A stretch of DNA of 64,000 bases from Hibiscus mutabilis (GCA_019671005.1 CM033728.1:26611099-26675098), one strand, 5' to 3'. Counted from the stretch's first letter, positions 35,501 through 47,506 are shown. Notes: generated from the sequence alone by a model not told the origin. Numbers and translations: made by a program.

Positions 35501-36430
35501 CTTATCTCTGACTTCAAACTCAATATCCTTTCGTTTTAGATCTGAATAAGATTTTTGTTTGTCAGATTAAGCTTTGAGATTGTTTTGAATGGTTCTTACC
35601 ATATCTTTCGCCTCTTGAACAAGATCCGGTCCAATAACCTTTCGATCCTCAAGTTCGAACCAATTTAATGGCGTTCTGCATTTCCTGCCATACAATGCTT
35701 CGTAAGGAGCCATATTTATGCTTGATTGATAACTATTGTCATATACAAATTCTGCCAATGAAAGATACTTTTCCCAAGAACCCGCAAAATTTATTACACA
35801 TGCTCTATGCATATCTTCCAATACTTGGATAGTTCTCTCTGACTGCCTGTATGTTTGGGGATGAAAAGCAGTACTAAAATGTAATTTAGTTCCCAATGCC
35901 TCATGTAAAGCACTCCAAAATCTTGAAGTGAACCTGGGATCCCTGTCCGATATAATAGACATAGGAACACTATGCAATCTAACAATCTCCTTGATATATA
36001 ATTCTGCTATATTGTTCAAGGAATAATCCATGCGAACTGGTATGAAGTGTGCCAATTTAGTCAATCGATCTACGATCACCCAGATTGTAAGCTTTTTACT
36101 TGGCGTTAAAGGCAAGCCCATTACAAAATCTATAGTAACTCTTACCCATTTCCAATGTAGAATGGAAATTGGTTGAAGTAATCCAGATGGTACTTGATGT
36201 TCTACTTTTACTTGTTGACAAGTCAAATACTTGGCAACAAATTCTGTGTTGGCTCGCTTCGACTTTTCACATCTTGATACATTTTGTTACCACCTGGATG
36301 CATTGTTAAAGGGATGTAATGGGCTTTAGAAAGTATTTTTTTCTTCAGGTCATCATCCTCAGGAACGTATAAACGTCCTTTATAATATAGGCACCCATTA
36401 GACTTTACTTCAAAGTCTTTAGATTTACCA
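35501..36430 (-). pseudogene. Integrase core of element C
   Basis: Open for 219 codons at 36226-35567. TIDFVMGLP gives the first catalytic Asp, MSIISDRDPRFTSRFW the second, and QSERTIQVLEDM the Glu. FVYDNSYQSSINMAPYEALY follows. The upstream zinc-binding region is damaged: MHPGGNKMYQDV runs into a frame break near 36240-36300, so the His/Cys set is incomplete. A frameshift near 35500-35560 separates it from the C-terminal block. Longest intact domain in C. Confidence 0.88.
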
Positions 36431-36432
36431 CT

Positions 36433-37160
36433 TTATATTTGTTTTATTCTTTCCAAGCACCCCTTATCTTTGGTTTGTAACTCTTTAATTCTCTCTATCA
36501 AAGTTGGCTTGATTTGAAATTCTGCCACTAATGCACCATTTTCCTGCATTTTCAACTGGGCATTCAGGGCTCTCAAGGCAGAAAATGTTTTCCGGCTAAG
36601 TGCGTCTGCTACCACATTAGCCTTACTCAGATGATAATCAATAATTACATAATAATCCTTGATTCATTCTATCCATCTCCTCTGCCTCAAATTAAGCTTC
36701 TTTTGGGATAACAAGTACTTCAAAATTTTATGGTCAGTGAAAATATAGCATTTTTCACCATATAAGTAGTGTCGCCAAATTTTTAGAGCAAACACCACTG
36801 CAACCAACTCTAAATCGTGAGTGGGATAGTTTTTCTCACGAGTTTTGAGTTACCGTGAAGCATAAGCTACCACCTTTCCTTCTTGCATCAGCACACATCC
36901 CAAACCATTATGGGTGCCATTACTATATATTACAAATTCTTTTCCAGGTCCTGGTTGCACTAAAACAGAAGCTTCTGTCAGAACCTTATTTAATTGATCA
37001 AATCTTTCTTGACATTTTTCCGTCCAAACGAATGATATATCTTTTCTTAACAGCTTGGTTATCGGAGAGGTAATCATTGAAAAATCTTTCACAAATCGCC
37101 GATAGTAACCAGTTAATCCCAAAAAGCTTCTCACTTTGGAGATATTCTTAGGAACTTTCT
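36433..37160 (-). pseudogene. RNase H region of element C
   Basis: Minus strand 37134-36850 reads [46 protein letters not shown] and VVAYASR; the catalytic Asp of the usual Y(S)DAS block is changed (YSNGT). A stop is followed by [17 protein letters not shown], a TDHK(I)[11 protein letters not shown] phrase and [12 protein letters not shown] to 36433. Confidence 0.86.
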
Positions 37161-37860
37161 ATTCAACGATTGCTTGAACCTTCTTAGGATCAACTCGAAT
37201 TCCTTTGGTTGAAACTATATGCCTAAGGAAATTGACTTCTGATAACCATAATTCACACATTGACAACTTTGCATACAACTTCTTTTCTCGTAAGATCTGG
37301 AGAACAACTCAAAGATGAGCATCATGCTCCTCCTTGGTTTTAGAGTAAACCAATATGTCATCAATAAATACTACCACGAATCGATCTAAATACAGCTGGA
37401 AGATTTGATTAATTAAATCCATAAATGTCGCTGGTGCATTTGTAAGTCGGAATGGCATTACTACAAACTCGTAATGCCTATATCTTGTTCTAAAAGATGT
37501 CTTCGGTATATATGCTTCCTTGATTTTCAATTGATGATACCCCGATCAATGATCAATCTTAGATAACACCGTTTCTCCCTTAAGTTGATCAAAAAGATCG
37601 TCAATCCTAGGTAAAGGATATTTATTCTTTATCGTCACCTTATTAAGTTGACGATAATCCACACATAGCCTCATTGATCCGTCTTTCTGCTTTACAAACA
37701 AGACTAGAGCTCCCCATGGTGATATACTAGGCCGTATAAAACCTCGGTCTGATAATTCTTTCAACTGAGCTTTTAACTCTCTAAGCTCGGTAGGAGCCAT
37801 CCTATAAGGTGCTATTGATATTGGTGTTGTTCCAAGAAGCACATCAATACCAAATTCTAC
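37161..37860 (-). pseudogene. Reverse transcriptase of element C
   Basis: 37842-37546 encodes [59 protein letters not shown]. After a stop in the SGYHQL block, 37530-37309 gives [31 protein letters not shown] and [15 protein letters not shown], in which FIDD carries the catalytic aspartates. The end is truncated by stops near 37300. RNA-directed DNA synthesis function lost. Confidence 0.88.
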
Positions 37861-38119
37861 CTCTTAATCTGGAGGTAATCCTGGTAATTCATCTGGAAAA
37901 ACATCTGGAAATTCTTGTACCGTTGGTATGTTTTCCAGATCTATCTTTGTCTTCGGAGCACTTAACACATGAGCTAAATAAGCTTCATATTCACATGATA
38001 ACAACTTTCCAGCAGCTACAGCTGCAATCTCATAGCTCAAATAGTTCTACCTTTCTCCCTCAAATACTATTTTCGAACCCTCTGGTCCTTTTAAGACTAC
38101 CCTTTTAATCAGCATTCAA

Positions 38120-38430
38120 CCATAGCATCATATGTTGATAACCAATCCATTCCAGAATAATTTCAAATTCTTGTCAAGGCAATCCATAAGATCAGTAGGA
38201 AATTCTACTGCTTGAATTTTTAAAGGACATTTCCTGCATATTCTACTCACTCTAGAATTTTGTCCTATTGGGTTGACAGTAACTATCTCACTCAAAATTA
38301 GTTCTACTAGGATGTTTCTTTCAAGTATTACTTTAGAACTAATGTATGAATGAGTAGAGCCTGGATCAATCAAGGTAAAAATAGGTCTGGTAAAGAGTTC
38401 AATCATACCTGTAAGGATCTCTGCATCATT
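38120..38430 (-). pseudogene. Aspartic protease of element C
   Basis: RPIFTLIDPGSTHSYISSKV carries the active-site block in the DPG form, followed by NPIGQNSRVSRICRKCPLKI. The frame is shared with the gag zinc knuckle upstream and ends at 38128; the sequence from there to 37860 has no clean frame. Confidence 0.8.
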
Positions 38431-38559
38431 TCGATCATCAACATTTTTGATGTTGTTTACCCGAGTTGTAGCTCTACATTCTTGATTGGGTGTTGATGCA
38501 GATGTTATCGATTTTCCACCTTTGTTTCCCTTGCTCCTCTGAGGCACTGCAGCAAACTG

Positions 38560-39530
38560 ATGCGGATGAAGGTCCGGACAATTTTTCTTAAAATACCCAA
38601 CTTGTCCACAATGAAAACATGCCTCGATCAACCAACATTGGCCAGGATGCCTCTTGCCACAATGCTCACCCTTTTTTAACTGAAGAGGCTGATGCTGCAG
38701 GATGCTGCTTTGACATTCCTTTGATGCTTTCAAACGATGATGCAGCAAATAAATCTCTAGACCTTTTCCCTGTCTGACTCTGCTTTTCTTCCTTCTCCTC
38801 GAGGTCCACTCTTTCTATAGCCTTGGCTCGGTTCACCATTTCTTGAAAAGTAGTAAAATTATGGGAAACCAATATCCTTTTATATTTCGAATCCAAACCA
38901 GCAATAAATCTATCAATTCTAGACTTTTCTGTTGGAAGGAGCTTTGTTGCAAACCGACTTAATCTATTGAATTCGCATTCGTATTCATAAACCGATCTGC
39001 CATGTTGTTTTAGCTGCAGAAATTGCTATCTCATATCTTCGGCAAAGACGTCTCCAATATACTTCTCTTTGAATTCTTGAAGGAAGAATTCCCAAGTAAC
39101 TCCCTCTGGAGGTACTTGTGCAATTATCACATTCTACCATACACTGGCTTGTCCCATCAGAAGGGATACTACTCCTTCCAATTTTCCTTGATTATCACAA
39201 GGGATTCTGCTTAACATGATCTTTACATCGTTTAACCAGTAATCAACATCCATCGGATTTGCATCAGTATCACCTCAGAATTCTGGTGCTCATATTTTCC
39301 TTAACTCTTTAGGGACTGATACTAGTGCTCGCTGATTTATGATCGCATCCAATGATTGCAGAAATAAGCCTTGATCTTGCACCGACATATTTCTTTGTTC
39401 CCGAGCCTGTTGCTCTACATTCTGCTGAGCCGATTGCTCTACATTCTGCTGAACCTGAGGTGGAATCTAATTTACCTCATTACTTCCACTTTGAGCAGAC
39501 ATCCTGCTCAACAGCCTGTCGAGATTCCCG
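38560..39530 (-). pseudogene. gag of element C with altered zinc knuckle
   Basis: Minus strand. WLNDVKIMLSRI, a QASVW capsid phrase, TWEFFLQEFKEKYIGD, VYEYECEFNRLSRFA and KSRIDRFIAGLDSKY mark the capsid domain (about 39330-38870) with stops after QASVW and after EDMR. The zinc knuckle near 38640-38575 is CFHCGQVGYFKKNC: the histidine is replaced by tyrosine, which should abolish zinc binding of that knuckle. A partial CGKRHPGQCW motif precedes it. Confidence 0.83.
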
Positions 39531-39708
39531 ATAATCTAATATCTGTTCATGTCACGATTATCTAAAATAAGTAAGGAGTAATCTACCCAATATCAGGCAT
39601 CATCATAATCCCATACGATATCAGTAATCTTAAATATCCTAGTGGCATGTATATAACTCTGACTTTCTACAGAGTCTCATTTACTATCCAGAACCGGGTA
39701 AACCTGTA

Positions 39709-39720
39709 GCTCTGATACCA
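39709..39720 (-). other. Primer binding site of element C (initiator tRNA-Met type)
   Basis: Minus strand TGGTATCAGAGC, five bases inside the 5' LTR end at 39726. Confidence 0.9.
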
Positions 39721-40214
39721 ATAAATGTAACACCCTTACTAGAATTTAATTCTTAATACTAGTAAGAAATATCACCTAATATTTAACCATATTTTATACT
39801 ACTCAAGTTGATCAAAAGACAATTTTCAAAAATTTCAATATATTGCGTATAACCAATTACTAATTTTTAACTCATCAAATATTTTCCATTTTCAGGCAGC
39901 AACTTGGCAGTTTAATTAAGAAAATTGCCTAAATTAAAAATGATCTTGATTACTCTAAAATTCAAATTTATAACTTTACCCGATTTCCATTACTAGTAAT
40001 TTCTTTACACTAATATAATCCGCATTATAAAGTAACCACTCGTCTAAATATTAATATTACAAGCCATACCTAGACCAATTAAAGCGAGCTACTATTATTT
40101 TATGCATGCCAACTAGAGATAATCAAAATACATCAATGATATAAATTACCGATATGACTATTATCCCTCTGGACGATGATGTCGATACTCCTTACTCCAG
40201 CCTGTGATTACTAC

Positions 40215-40260
40215 GTACGCGTGAAAACCATCACACGCTAAGTATATACTTAGTGAGGCA
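40215..40260 (-). other. Twin stem-loop in element C 5' LTR
   Basis: Minus strand TGCCTCACTAAG-tatata-CTTAG, then CGTGTG...CACGCG, then TACG. Same block and order as in elements A and B. Confidence 0.65.
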
Positions 40261-40504
40261 TTATAATTATTTAACATAAATCAACATGCTTGAATTATAA
40301 CAATAATAAAATAAACATGCAATTTGATCATTATTCATTTATTTCCTTATGTTAATCAAATATTAACATAATATATTCCGGATTCATAAATCCTATTAAT
40401 AACCTTGCCAATATCCGAGAGTTTACCTACTCTCTAATTTATTAACCATTTATTATCAAATAAATTATTGCCCAACATAGTTTGAGGACTTGAGTACACG
40501 AGTC

Positions 40505-40612
40505 AAAACTGCATCAAAGTGCTAATAAACCGCATCGAAGTGCTAAGAGACCGCACATAAGTGCTAAAAACCACACCTAAGTGTTAATAAACCGCACCGA
40601 AGTGCTAAACCG
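40505..40612. repeat. About 20-bp phrase repeat in element C LTR
   Basis: Five to six units of the form (A)CCGCACCGAAGTGCTAAtaa, also present in the other LTR at about 21272-21385. Confidence 0.8.
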
Positions 40613-42554
40613 CTGGACTCTATGGCATGCCAACTATGTACTATACCTCAATTACTTATTTGGGCATACTTTCCAATTCCATATTCGATTCATCCATGGC
40701 AATATAATTAAATATTGGGCAGTTCATACCCTAAATATAACATACACATACATACATGATATATCTAGTGATCAAATGCATCATAGTTCTACCTTTGACA
40801 ATTCTCAATATGTCAAATATAAGTTCATGATATAAACATATAACTATCAAGCAATTATTAATAAGGTAGACTTGTCACAAGTCTTCCAAATGATAATCAT
40901 AATATTATCTATGCATAAAAATGCACTCACCTTGACACTTTATACTTTGTCAATATTCAACTAGCCTCACGAAGTTCAACTTTGGACACGTTCCTTTCCT
41001 CAATTGCTAATTCAATCTTGATTTTGTTCACAGTCTACAAGTGTATTAAAAATACAATAAGTACATTACAAATTATATGTTAGTATCTTACTAACACATA
41101 AATAATATAGGAATAGTTTTCCTATAAACACCCTAATATTTTCCAAATATTAGTTTCATGACATAAGTCATTTCATCCTCAATACCTTATATTTCTTCAA
41201 ACATTTACTCAAAGAATGATATATAACTCATTCTAACATTTATTCCAGCATATACTTCCATGAAAAGAAATTTTTCACTTTAGTCCTTAAATTCTTCCAA
41301 ATTATTGAATTGGTCCCCAATCTTATTGAAAATTTTTAACTGGTCCTTATGGTTTTACAAACTTCCAAAATGGTCCAAATGACATTTTAAAGCTTGTAAA
41401 ATCATAATTTCAACATTTCCAAATTTATGGAAATTTTCCATAATTTTCCCTAATTCTTTCAACTTGCCGAATTCATCCCTATGATTTTCAAGTTTCCAAA
41501 TTAGTCCAATTAACACATAAACATCATTTCCAAGCTTTTACAATCATTGCTAAATCAAAATCAATCCAAATTCAACTTTTCTACTAAAACCCTAACTTCA
41601 AACAAATTAGGGTTTAACTATTTCCATGTAGTTTCAACCATCACACAAGACTTAATATGATTCCACAACATCATATTCATCAAAAATTAACCTTAGTTCA
41701 TCCAAATTCAACATCCCCTTCATCCATCAATTCCTCAAAACTAAGGTTTTAAGTAAGGAAAGCATGAATAAATGGTACCAAAAGATAGAGAATTTCATGT
41801 TTCATGCCTTCATCAAAATTCCAACTAAATAAGCTTGAAAAACCAAGAAGAACATTTTTTATTCTTACCTTTGGAGTGTTCGAAACTTGGCTGAAATTGG
41901 GGGAGAAATCTTGAAATTTCTTTTCATTCCAATTTAGCCACTTGTGCTTAATATATTAAAAATGAATTTAAAATTCATTTTAAAGTCTAATGACTTTTTA
42001 CCCTTATAATCTAAAGCTCCATATTAAGCCACATGTCTACCTACCAATCCAAGGGCCCAAAACAATCCAAGGAGTTAGTGATTACCAACTTTGCCCTTGC
42101 CATCTTCAAAAATTACCATCTTGCCATTTTTCATCCAATGGCTAAAATTACACATGGAAAACTAATCTTTAATCCAATGGTCCATATTAATTTCCATTAA
42201 AATAAGGCATGAAAATGACCCTTTTACCCTTGCCTTATTTTAATAAAATATCTCATAAAAGATTTCTCATTTATTCGATTAAATCCGATTATCCTGATTT
42301 TTCTCGAACTTTAAAGCTTTATAGCTCTTAATACAAGCTCCGTATCAAAAATCCGTGTATCACGAAAATGCCACTCTTCGGGGTGAACTATTCATTTATG
42401 GGACTAAATTACATAACTTTTGAAAATTACAACTTAGTCCATGTATTTTTCAAAATTTACACCTTGACACCAAACTTTTAGAATTTTACATTTTGGTCAC
42501 CAAACTTTTCAAGTTTTACATTTTGGTCACTAACCACAATTTTGAGGTATTACA

Positions 42555-42850
42555 GGGTGAATGCCACTACTTCCTCTATACAATCCCATCCCATTCATAC
42601 AACAATATGGTAATGATTTTTAAAACAAAATCACATCACAGTTATATCATATTAAATACGAGGATCACAGTTCTAAAATTTCGATAATTTAATTAAAACT
42701 CAGTCAGACATGGTATGCATGATATCTCAAAACTCTTCATAATCACAACACTGAAAAGTAGTCATGCAAGTTGAAAAATATTATTTTAGAAAATCTATAG
42801 CGCAGAAAGAGAACACACCTTAGTCAAAGCAAACTTAACCTATTAAATGA
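42555..42850. other. Flank between elements C and H
   Basis: About 300 bp without a recognised feature. Either older DNA into which C inserted, or part of the H LTR if that LTR starts further left than I propose. Confidence 0.4.
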
Positions 42851-43820
42851 TGTTGAGATATTAATTTTGATATAACTTTAATAAAAAATGTTTTTGAACT
42901 TAAACAAATTTGCAAAAATAATTCAAAATCCAAATTACTTAAAAAATATGTTTGAAAAGGTTTTTAAAGTGTTCTTGACTCATCCAAACATTTCCAATAT
43001 TTTCTAGTGTAAAAAGTATGACTTGAGTACCGATACCCTAACCACAGTATCGGTAGCCAACATCATGTACCGGTACGTTGTGTTTTCCAAAACTCCAGTG
43101 TGGAGTTTTGGTACTTGTACGCTCCTTCGAGTATAGGTACGCAAAGCCCCGTACCAATACTCAACCATTGAGTATCGGTACACAAAGCTTTCAACGGCTA
43201 GTTTTGTTTGAATTTATTACTGGTACCGATATACACTTTCAAGTACCGATACCCTCTGGACAAAAATGCTTTTTATGTAGGAGAAACACCCTCTAACAGC
43301 TCCAAACTAGCCTCAATGGTCATAAACTCATTAGAGGGTTTAAAAAAACATCTTCAAGCATCTATGGATAACAAGAAAGCTATTATGAACATTCATGTAT
43401 AGAGAAGATTATTTTAGTGCTTTAAAGTTTTGTTTTTCATTAGAGAATACTTGTTGAGCTTATTTGTCAATTAGCTCAAGTGTTTGAGTTTTGTGTGAGA
43501 GCTTATTTTTGCAAACAAATTACCTTGTGAGGTTTTCTTAGTTTTCTTTATTTATAATCTATTAGGGAAAAAGTGAATTCAAGGTTTTGAGGTATAAACC
43601 TTGTATTTTGTAAGGTTATTTCTTTTTCCTTAAAATAAAGCAAATCTAGTGAGAGAAATCCTAAATGGGAGATCTACAATAGTGGATGTAGAATTGGTTT
43701 AAAGTTGAACCACTATAAATCATTGTGCAAATTGTTTATCTTTCCATTGCTTCCACCAATTCTTCAAGAATCCAATTCACCCCCTCTAGGCATATTTAGT
43801 TGATCTATTTGAGCCCAACA
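42851..43820 (+). repeat. Element H 5' LTR (left border uncertain)
   Basis: The right end CCCAACA is secure because a primer-site-like sequence follows. 43665-43730 holds GTGGATGTAG...GAACCACTATAAATC, a block that recurs in copia LTR ends; element G has GTGGACGTAAGC...GAACCTCGTTAAAATC. The palindromic-box array lies at 43027-43252. Confidence 0.65.
43027..43252. repeat. Palindromic-box array with 20-bp spacing in element H LTR
   Basis: Ten-base boxes near GTAYCGRTAC start at 43027, 43047, 43067, 43111, 43131, 43151, 43172, 43223 and 43243. Six of the eight steps are 20 or 21 bp. An 8-bp-stem hairpin AAAACTCC/GGAGTTTT lies at 43089-43109 between the boxes. Confidence 0.85.
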
Positions 43821-43822
43821 AT

Positions 43823-43834
43823 TGGTATTCTAGC
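43823..43834 (+). other. Degraded primer binding site of element H
   Basis: TGGTATTCTAGC differs at three positions from TGGTATCAGAGC. Position after CCCAACA supports the role. Confidence 0.5.
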
Positions 43835-43908
43835 TTCCTCTCTTTCATCAAATTTACATCATAGAGTCCATCCTTGAAGTGCTTCATCTTTCTACATCAA
43901 CTGGTTAA

Positions 43909-44034
43909 ATGGCACAATCCATCTCTAAGCCTCCCTACTTCAATAGGGTCAATTATTCTTATTGGAAGAATATGAGGATATTGTTCATTCAAGCAACCGA
44001 TTATTCACTATGGAATATAGTGGTTGACGGTCCT
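43909..44034 (+). pseudogene. gag of element H, N-terminal piece
   Basis: MAQSISKPPYFNRVNYSYWK starts the frame, followed by MRILFIQATDYSLW. This is the N-terminal block of copia gag (DUF4219-like, 'YW' then 'M' pattern). The frame runs into the element F LTR at 44035. The rest of gag is at 60446. Confidence 0.85.
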
Positions 44035-44286
44035 TGTAACAACCTGGTTTTGGGCCTAGGAGTTTTGGGATGGTTTAGTCGGTCCGGTGGATCGAAATTA
44101 GAGATTCGAGTCGTATTCGAGATTTAAATTGGATTGAATATTTTTAAAAGGGATAAAAATATATGAAAATAGTCTAAAATCTTTATTAATTATATATATG
44201 ATTTTGGTGAAAACAATTTTAGAAAAAGAAATTAGAAAATGGGGCATTTTGAGTTAGTAACTACTTCTAATTAAGTTTTTAAAAGG

Positions 44287-44294
44287 TATAAATA
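44287..44294 (+). promoter_or_regulatory. TATA box in element F 5' LTR
   Basis: TATAAATA about 250 bp into the LTR, conserved at 52820-52827 in the 3' copy. If used, most of the LTR, including the palindromic array, would be transcribed leader. Confidence 0.6.
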
Positions 44295-46660
44295 GTGGAG
44301 AGAATTAATTAAACACAATTAAGCTTTTTAAAAGAATTTCACGTAACTAACTTTGTAACTTCTTTCTCTCAAATTCTCTCCAGCCAAACACATTTCCAGC
44401 TTCAATTTCTTCAGGAAAAATTAGGATTTCAAAGAGTTTTTGAATTCCTATTGATTTCTAAAGCTTTTACAACAAATACTTATTGTTTCTACTGTGATTT
44501 TCTTGGTTTATAAAGCAATTGAGGGGAGAAATCAGCATTGGAGGTAAGGATTCGTTCTTCTCCTCTGATGAAAGGTTCTTTATTGGAATTCCTAAGTTCA
44601 TGATCCATTTTATATGATTTTCATTGGATTTTGATTAATTAAACTCGGATTTATGGTTTAATTCGTGGTTTATGATGAAAAATTGAAGAAATTCATAGTG
44701 ATTTATTTTTGCTGAGTTGAGGATTGGTTTATACATTGATTTTGATGTTTAATAAGATAATGAAGTGAGTTTTGATGATAGAATCCCAGAATCTATTGAA
44801 TCTCTAGTTTGTTAGATTGGTAGTTAAGAGATTTTGAGGTGTTGAGGTTAATTATTGGTTGCTGGAGGTATAAGGTTGTTTTAGGTTGTTGTTTTAATGT
44901 TAATTGATTTTTTTGAAGGTCGAGATTCGTAGTTGTAGGCTGGGTTGAGGTTTTTGGTGAATCGATGATGTTTTCGGTTTATAGGTTATGGTGTTGTGGG
45001 GGATTATAGTTAGATAAATGTTAATTAATGGTTGTTGTGAGTTTGGATGCATTTTAATGCATTGGATCCTCTGTTGTGATGTGTTTAAAATAAAGGAAGT
45101 TAGTCCAGAAGTGAACCTTGGTGTTCAGGAATTGTGGGAAGCTTAATTTGACATCAGCAAGGGAGGCGTTGCTTTGTCGATGAGTGAAACAGATAAGAAT
45201 GGCTTTTCAAAGATTTGAAAAAGGTTTAATGAGAGTCTAGACTTGGCTTGATACGCTGGTCTAAGGCTCGAAAGTAAGTAAAGTGGATTTCTCTCTCAAT
45301 TTCAGTTGGCAAATGATTTATGAATGCACTTGTTAAATGATTGTTTACCTCCTATTTTATACATGAAATAAGCATGGTTCAATACTGGGAATTAATATGA
45401 AATGATGTTCGATGCATTTGGAAAGTAATGCATGATTTTAAAGAATGTTTATGAACATGGCTTATGCATGGTTTAATGCAAAATGAAATGATTTGAATGA
45501 TGCATATGAAAACAGTGAGGTTTGTTTATAAAAGTGGATTATATTGGCAAGTGATGAACTGAAAATGTTATGAAAATGTTATCGGATATAATTGGTCGGC
45601 CATAGGATTTAAAGTGCATTCTAATAAGTCGCCCGTGGTTGTAGAGGTAGTACGAGAGGTACTTACTCCGATCATGCGAACCCCAATGCTGTTGACGTAA
45701 CACTTAGATGGCTTTTACTCCAGCCATGAGTTGTAGAGGTTGATGCATCGAGTGTGTGAGCTCCACGTTGGAGGATTAGCCTTGGTAGTGTAGAGGTGGT
45801 GCATGTGTTGCACAACTCCATGCCAATGGGCTGCAAGAGATTGCGAAATCTCTTGGGAAATCTGTGTATCCGATGTTAATGATGATTTATGGAAAGGATG
45901 TATATGGTAACAGATCACTTGGAAGCCAATGTAATGTTTAAATTGTATCATGTTGATGGATTGGTTTGAATGTTGTGATTTATACGAGTTATACTCCTTA
46001 AGCTTTGCATATGGGATGTTATGCTTGGGTAGGCTTAAGTGGAGGAAATTGCATATGGGAATATGCTGTGGAAATCCATGATACATATTGCATATGGTTT
46101 GATATGTTGGATTTGAAAAGATTAAGTGCATGTTATGAAAGACTGGCATGATTGTTCTAAAATGGTTTGAAATTACATTGGATGATGTTTTGTATTTTGA
46201 GCGCTCCTCACTAAGAAATGATTGCTTACGCTTTTTTTACCATCAATACAGATTGATTAAGTGCAAGTGGCCCAGCAAGCAAGGATGGAATACTCAAGAC
46301 TTGAATTACCAAAGTATGTTTGAGTTTTAAGTAGTAATAAGGGTAATGTGGCTTAAATGTTGTTGGGAGGGTTTGAGTGGTTACCTCTCTGTTTGAGCAA
46401 GTTTATATTGTTGCTTTGGACTTATGATAAGCTTGTTTTGATGGATTTTGCATATGGTCTATGTTTTGGTTGCTTGAGTTCTAGGAAGCATGCCTATAGT
46501 TAGCCTTGAAGCATGATGATCATTTATTGATGTTTGATCTATGGTAAATCGATGGAAAATGACCTATGATGATGTTATTTGATTGTTAGAAGCATGCTTA
46601 GGTGTTAGAATCCCAAAGCAAGGTTAAAAACCAACAAATTTTGACATTACAAGTCAGGGC

Positions 46661-46925
46661 GTATCGATACGCGTGTGCCCATATCGATACAGGTAGGTGT
46701 TTCTAAGCATAGCGTATCGGTACACGGATAACCGTATCGATACGGTTAAGCACATTTTTAGGCTTAGCGTATCGATACTGGAGTTACCATATCGATACAG
46801 GTCTACGGTTTTAAGCATAGCGTATCGATACTCGAGGAGGTGTATCGTTACAGTTTTACGCTATTGGAATTCGAAGTTTTTGTTAATGCTTAGGAATAAC
46901 GATACACTTGCCCGCGTATCGATAC
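46661..46925. repeat. Array of ten GTATCGATAC-type boxes, five pairs at 20 bp, element F 5' LTR
   Basis: Boxes start at 46661/46681, 46714/46734, 46769/46789, 46822/46842 and 46896/46916. Every pair has a 20-bp offset; pair-to-pair distances are 53, 55, 53 and 74 bp. Consensus GTATCGATAC is a perfect palindrome. Open frames across it are period artefacts. Confidence 0.93.
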
Positions 46926-47506
46926 AGGCAGTGGTTATGTTAGTTGAAAGTATGTTTTAAGGTTTCTGTTTTCTCCCGTTTTAGTCCCTAATTGTTTTAC
47001 TTTCAATTAAATGAGTTTGAATGATCGTTTTGACCCAAAATTTCACCAGTATGCATGTAATTGGTTTAATTGAGGATTGGTAACTTTAATTTAGGAAGTG
47101 CCCTTCGAAATAATGGAATTTACAATTTGGTCCCTGGTGTTATGTATGCAATTAGATAAGTTTGGATGATCGCTTTAATTTGAAATTTGGCATGTATTCT
47201 TGTAACCTGACTAATCAAAGATTGGTAAAGAAAATTACAAGTTTACCCTTATAGATTTACAGATGTACATTTTGGTCCTTATTCTTGAAATGTGGCAAAT
47301 TGGATATCAATTCGATGCCCGTTTGAGTTGGGTTTCCACTTGTTGTTTGTATGTACACGTAGGGTAATAACCAGCGTCTAGATAAGATAAAGGATAAAAA
47401 TGGTTACATTTTTTCATGTTCTCATTTTTAGTTTCCTTTGGTAAACCTAATGTAGCTCGTTCGGTTCGATCTTGCGGCTAGGCCGGGTCGAGGGGGCTAT
47501 ATTTGG

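Larger units (their letters stand above)
21247..42554 (-). mobile_element. Element C: Tekay/Del-like Ty3/gypsy retrotransposon on the minus strand, 3' LTR truncated and split by element D
   Basis: Read on the minus strand: 5' LTR 42554-39726, primer site 39720-39709, gag, protease, RT, RNase H, integrase, chromodomain, polypurine tract 35065-35051, 3' LTR from 35050 leftwards. The 3' LTR is interrupted by D and ends early at 21247, lacking the about 750 bp that correspond to 39726-40476. The target duplication therefore cannot be verified; the right flank is GGGTG. Coding order is complete, but every domain has stops or frame breaks. Confidence 0.9.
39726..42554 (-). repeat. Element C 5' LTR
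   Basis: 2829 bp; on the plus strand TGTAACACCC to GAGGTATTACA. Full-length copy used to judge the truncated 3' LTR. Contains the twin stem-loop at 40215-40260 and the GCACCGAAGTGCTAA repeat at about 40505-40612. Confidence 0.92.
44035..47501 (+). repeat. Element F 5' LTR
   Basis: Begins TGTAACAACCTGG (3' copy TGTAACACCCCAG) and ends GGGGGCTATA (3' copy GGGGTTACA), so both ends have mutated in this copy. Lacks about 105 bp present in the 3' LTR at about 52690-52810. TATA box at 44287. Confidence 0.93.

Noticed and set aside
44141..44330. Host promoter or gene start around the TATA box at 44287
   Set aside because: The same TATA box occurs in the other LTR of F at 52820; it belongs to the retrotransposon.
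46697..46960. 87-codon Tyr/Arg-rich frame; similar frames at 43078-43296 and 59538-59720
   Set aside because: Shadows of the GTATCGATAC box arrays.
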